DNA from: Dactylosporangium sp.
GTDB taxonomy: Bacteria; Actinomycetota; Actinomycetes; Mycobacteriales; Micromonosporaceae
NCBI GenBank assembly: GCA_025965915.1
Contig: JAOPWA010000123.1
Span: 1 to 39,272 of the forward strand
Length of the DNA: 39,272 bases
Direction: 5' to 3'
Below the pieces are notes generated by a model. The model did no database searches, was not told the DNA's origin, and saw nothing but the letters and a program-made list of their open reading frames with translations. How positions within the stretch are numbered: the first letter of the stretch is position 1; the number at the start of each line of letters is the position of its first letter. Below are positions 36,797 to 39,272 of this stretch, one piece after another. Both the position numbers and the translations under genes were made by a program.

Positions 36797-38005
36797 TCAA
36801 CGCTTGAGGTTCACGAGGTCATTCAGCAGCTCGTCGGACGTGGTGATGACCTTCGAGTTCGCCTGGAAACCGCGCTGGGCGATGATCAGGTTGGTGAACT
36901 CCTGGGCCAGGTCCACGTTGGACATTTCCAGCGAGTTCCCCTGCAGGTCGCCCCGTCCGCCGGTGCCGGGCGTGCCGAGCTGCGCCAAACCTGAGTTGGC
37001 GGTCGTGCGGAACATCGAGCCGCCAGCCTTCTCCAGACCGGGCGGGTTGTTGAACGTCGCCATGGCGATCTGCGCCACCGGCTGCTTGAGATTGTTGGAG
37101 AACACCCCGACGAGGGTGCCATCCGGCGAGATCGTGAACGACTGCAACGTACCCACAGCCGCGCCGTTCTGGCTCTGTATCCCGACCGTCGACGAGCCGG
37201 CGTAGCTGGTGAGGCCACTCAGCTTGATATTGACGCCGGTCAGCGAGCCGCCGGCGAACGTGATGCTGGTCGGCGACGGCGGCCCACCGCCGTTGGCCGC
37301 GAAGGCGAGATCGGGCGGCGAAGGCAGCGATACGGTCGTCGTTCCGTCCGTAGCGGACACTTTCCAGTGGGTCGCGTCGACGCGGGTGAAACTCACACTC
37401 AGGGTGACCTTGTTGCCCTGCGGGTCGTAGACGGTCTCCGCCATGGTGATCGGCGCCGCGCTCGTGGAGTCGGCGGGCAGGTTACCGGCCATGACCATGC
37501 TCGTGGTCTCGGTCGGCGGCATCAGCGTGCCGACGGCGAGCTTCACGTCGGTTGGGGTGGCGTTGGTGTTGATGACGCCACCCGGGCCCGCGAGCCAGCC
37601 CTGCACGACCCCGCCGCTGTTGTTGGCCAGGACGCCGTTGGCGTCGAAGGTGAACGAACCGGCGCGGGTGTAGACCTGCTCGCCGCCGTTGCTGACCACG
37701 AAGAACCCGTCGCCGTTGATCATCAGGTCGGTGCTGCGCCCGGTGTTCTGGGTGGCGCCCTGGGTGAAGTTGGTGTTGATGCCGGCCACTCGTACGCCGA
37801 GGCCGATCTGGGCCGGGTTGGTACCGGCAGCGCCCGCTTGGGGCGCGCCTGCGGCCTTCAGCATCTGGCTCAGCGTGTCCTCGAACACGCTCTGCGAGGT
37901 CTTGAAGCCCGCGGTGTTGACGTTGGCGATGTTGTTGCCGGTCACGTCCATCATGGTCTGGTGGGCGCGCAGGCCGCTGATGCCGCTGAACAGAGAACGG
38001 AGCAT
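36797..38005 (-). CDS. flgE: Flagellar hook protein FlgE
   Basis: The 402-residue protein has the conserved N-terminal rod/hook helix MLRSLFSGISGLRAHQTMMD followed by GNNIANVNTAGFK, then GRSTDLMINGDGFFVV near 93. A variable outer domain spans about 150-300. The C-terminal D0 helix has LEMSNVDLAQEFTNLIIAQRGF and NSKVITTSDELLNDLV. It polymerises to the hook after export. ATG 38005 has GAGGAAGG four bases upstream. flgD follows the usual order just upstream, with a 28-bp gap. Confidence 0.95.
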   Translation of the reverse strand: MLRSLFSGISGLRAHQTMMDVTGNNIANVNTAGFKTSQSVFEDTLSQMLKAAGAPQAGAAGTNPAQIGLGVRVAGINTNFTQGATQNTGRSTDLMINGDGFFVVSNGGEQVYTRAGSFTFDANGVLANNSGGVVQGWLAGPGGVINTNATPTDVKLAVGTLMPPTETTSMVMAGNLPADSTSAAPITMAETVYDPQGNKVTLSVSFTRVDATHWKVSATDGTTTVSLPSPPDLAFAANGGGPPSPTSITFAGGSLTGVNIKLSGLTSYAGSSTVGIQSQNGAAVGTLQSFTISPDGTLVGVFSNNLKQPVAQIAMATFNNPPGLEKAGGSMFRTTANSGLAQLGTPGTGGRGDLQGNSLEMSNVDLAQEFTNLIIAQRGFQANSKVITTSDELLNDLVNLKR

Positions 38006-38033
38006 GGTGCCTTCCTCGGTAAGGGGATGCCGG

Positions 38034-38462
38034 TCAGCCGGCGGTGCTGCTGCGGACTTCCTTGACAGAGGACAGCGGTACGTCCGTGTTCCCGACCTTG
38101 AGGGTCGGGTTGCTGCCCGTGAATGTGACGGCCGAGACGACCCCGGTCGCCTGCTTGCCGTCGGCGCCGGTGTAGCTGACGGTCTTGCCGACGAGGTTGC
38201 TGGCGCCGAACTGCATCTGCGCCGTGACCAGTTGCTGTTGAGCGTCGTCGAGGTTGGTGAGCTTCTCCAGCATGGTGAACTGGGCGGTCTGTGCCATGAA
38301 CTGGCTCGGGTCGGCCGGGCTGCTCGGGTCCTGGTAGCGCAACTGGGCCACGAGCAGCTTCATGAAGTCGTCCTTGCCCAGTTCGCCACCGGTCTTACGG
38401 GCGGCCGAGGGCGTCGGCGCGGCGCCGCTAGCCTGGAGAATGTCGTTGATTGGGCTGGTCAC
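38034..38462 (-). CDS. flgD: Hook-cap protein FlgD (short form)
   Basis: The 142-residue protein has the FlgD core: GKDDFMKLLVAQLRYQDPSSP and ADPSQFMAQTAQFTMLEKL, then GKTVSYTGADGKQATGVVSA and a C-terminal VPLSSVKEV. It lacks the longer immunoglobulin-like and Tudor-type insert of enterobacterial FlgD, as in many Gram-positive versions of about 140 residues. GTG 38462 is supported by AAGGAG four bases upstream. It caps the growing hook. fliK ends 13 bp upstream. Confidence 0.93.
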   Translation of the reverse strand: MTSPINDILQASGAAPTPSAARKTGGELGKDDFMKLLVAQLRYQDPSSPADPSQFMAQTAQFTMLEKLTNLDDAQQQLVTAQMQFGASNLVGKTVSYTGADGKQATGVVSAVTFTGSNPTLKVGNTDVPLSSVKEVRSSTAG

Positions 38463-38475
38463 GGAACTCCTTCGG

Positions 38476-39272
38476 TCAGACGTGCAGGTCGAGGCCGGGG
38501 CGGCCGGGGCGCGGGGCGCGTTCGCCCGTCGAGTCCCGGTGTCGCTCCGTGCGCTCCTCGCGGCCCGGGTCGGTACGGGGCCCGGGCTGGTGCTCGCGGG
38601 CCTGCCGGCCCGGCGCACCGCCTTGGTCTGGTGTGCCACGGCCGGGCGCGTCGTGCGACACGTCCAGTGAGCTCGAGCCGAACCCGGAGCCCTGCAGCTC
38701 CTTGCGCAGCTCGGGAAGTGCCGCACGCAGCGCCTCCCGGGCGGCGTCGGTCGCGCCGGCGAGGTGTACATGGATGTCGCCGGTGCGGACTTCTGCCGTC
38801 ACACTGATCGGCCCCAGATCCACCGGGTTGAGGTGGATTGTCAAACGATGTACGCCGTCCGGCCCCTTCTGCAGCGGAGCCAGGCGCTCAGCGAGCTGGG
38901 TCGCATGCGTCGCGGGAGTGGCGGGCGCTCCTGCCCCGGGCGTCTCGGTCGGTGCGACGGTCGAGGTCGGGGTGGGTGCCGTGGTGGCCGCGTACGCGTC
39001 GGGGCCGGTAGCGGTCGGCGTCGCGTTGGCGTCGGTATCGGTATCGGTGCGGTCCTGACGGATGCGGCCCGTTGGCGCGGCACCGGCAGAAGCGTCCGGC
39101 CCGGCAGCCGAAAGCTGCTGCGTCGGTGCGCCCGGGGCCGATGCGGCAGCGGCGGCCGGCGTAGCGGTGGCGGCAGTCCTGCCGGGTTTTGCGCCGCTGG
39201 TGGCGGGCTGGGCCGAAGGCGCACCGCTCGTGAGCGTCGCACCCGGCGCCGGGGCGTCGGTCGGCTGGCCGG
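38476..39272 (-). CDS. fliK: Flagellar hook-length control protein FliK (5' end outside window)
   Basis: An open frame on the - strand runs from the right edge to TGA at 38478-38476 with no start inside, so the gene is partial. The first roughly 130 residues seen are a very Ala/Pro/Thr-rich linker. Then comes the FliK C-terminal domain: HRLTIHLNPVDLGPISVTAEV, then GDIHVHLAG and ALPELRKELQGSG. A charged, disordered tail of about 55 residues follows. FliK measures the hook and triggers the FlhB substrate switch. It is directly followed by flgD and flgE, as in many Gram-positive loci. Confidence 0.88.
   Translation of the reverse strand, partial: GQPTDAPAPGATLTSGAPSAQPATSGAKPGRTAATATPAAAAASAPGAPTQQLSAAGPDASAGAAPTGRIRQDRTDTDTDANATPTATGPDAYAATTAPTPTSTVAPTETPGAGAPATPATHATQLAERLAPLQKGPDGVHRLTIHLNPVDLGPISVTAEVRTGDIHVHLAGATDAAREALRAALPELRKELQGSGFGSSSLDVSHDAPGRGTPDQGGAPGRQAREHQPGPRTDPGREERTERHRDSTGERAPRPGRPGLDLHV

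Noticed and set aside
1-39272. CRISPR array, tRNA/rRNA genes, insertion sequences, prophage
   Set aside because: The short repeats are adjacent tandem copies without spacers. No cloverleaf, transposase or integrase sequence was recognised on either strand.

Overview
The window reads as chromosome of a GC-rich, motile, spore-forming type of actinobacterium, most like the family Micromonosporaceae (Actinoplanes and relatives). This rests on the codon bias, on GTG/TTG starts and leaderless genes, on RsbW/RsbV-type partner-switch proteins and a GAF-ANTAR protein next to a complete flagellar and chemotaxis locus, and on lineage-typical small membrane proteins such as the DUF3817 gene. No tRNA, rRNA, insertion sequence, phage gene or CRISPR array was seen.

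Region 1 (1-14.2 kb) is a mixed housekeeping and stress block: the tail of an SMP-30-like gene, a hemerythrin-like protein, a secreted beta-helix protein, two small membrane proteins, an anti-sigma kinase (RsbW type), a SnoaL-like protein, a phosphoesterase, a zinc-ribbon protein, a STAS antagonist, a GAF-ANTAR protein, a STAS+kinase fusion, a bifunctional heptose kinase/nucleotidyltransferase (HldE) with a GT2-like glycosyltransferase, an Rv2629-like protein, an HAD phosphatase and a DUF3140 protein. Eight upstream regions here carry a GNNT-N14-16-GGGTA match, the promoter type of sigma-B-like stress factors in Streptomyces. The block also holds seven short tandem duplications in intergenic DNA or across gene ends, and two gene remnants (a PAS fragment and an SGNH-hydrolase tail).

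Region 2 (14.2-23.0 kb, + strand) holds a class E-type sortase and then chemotaxis genes: cheA (with two CheW domains), cheW, an unknown 299-residue protein, and an overlapping operon cheB-cheR-cheY-cheX-like-cheY2-unknown. It ends at a perfect 21-bp hairpin shared with the converging flagellar operon.

Region 3 (23.0-39.3 kb, mostly - strand) holds flagellar genes in three transcription units: fliK(partial)-flgD-flgE, ending at a 20-bp hairpin; flbD-motA-motB-fliL-fliM-fliN-fliO-fliP-fliQ-fliR-flhB; and flhA-flhF-like-pilZ-small membrane protein. A + strand EAL-HDOD gene sits between flhB and flhA.

The strongest regulatory result is six sites with exactly CTCA-N16-GCCGAT, upstream of cheA, cheB, the EAL-HDOD gene, flhA, flbD and fliM. 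They match the sigma-28/FliA/WhiG type and tie motor, export, chemotaxis and c-di-GMP-related genes into one regulon. In two cases (fliM and EAL-HDOD) the GTG start lies 7 nt after the -10 element, which implies leaderless mRNAs. The most unusual protein features are an FlhF-like protein with no P-loop, a FliM without the N-terminal CheY-binding peptide, and a FliN with an extra FliY-like N-terminal domain.
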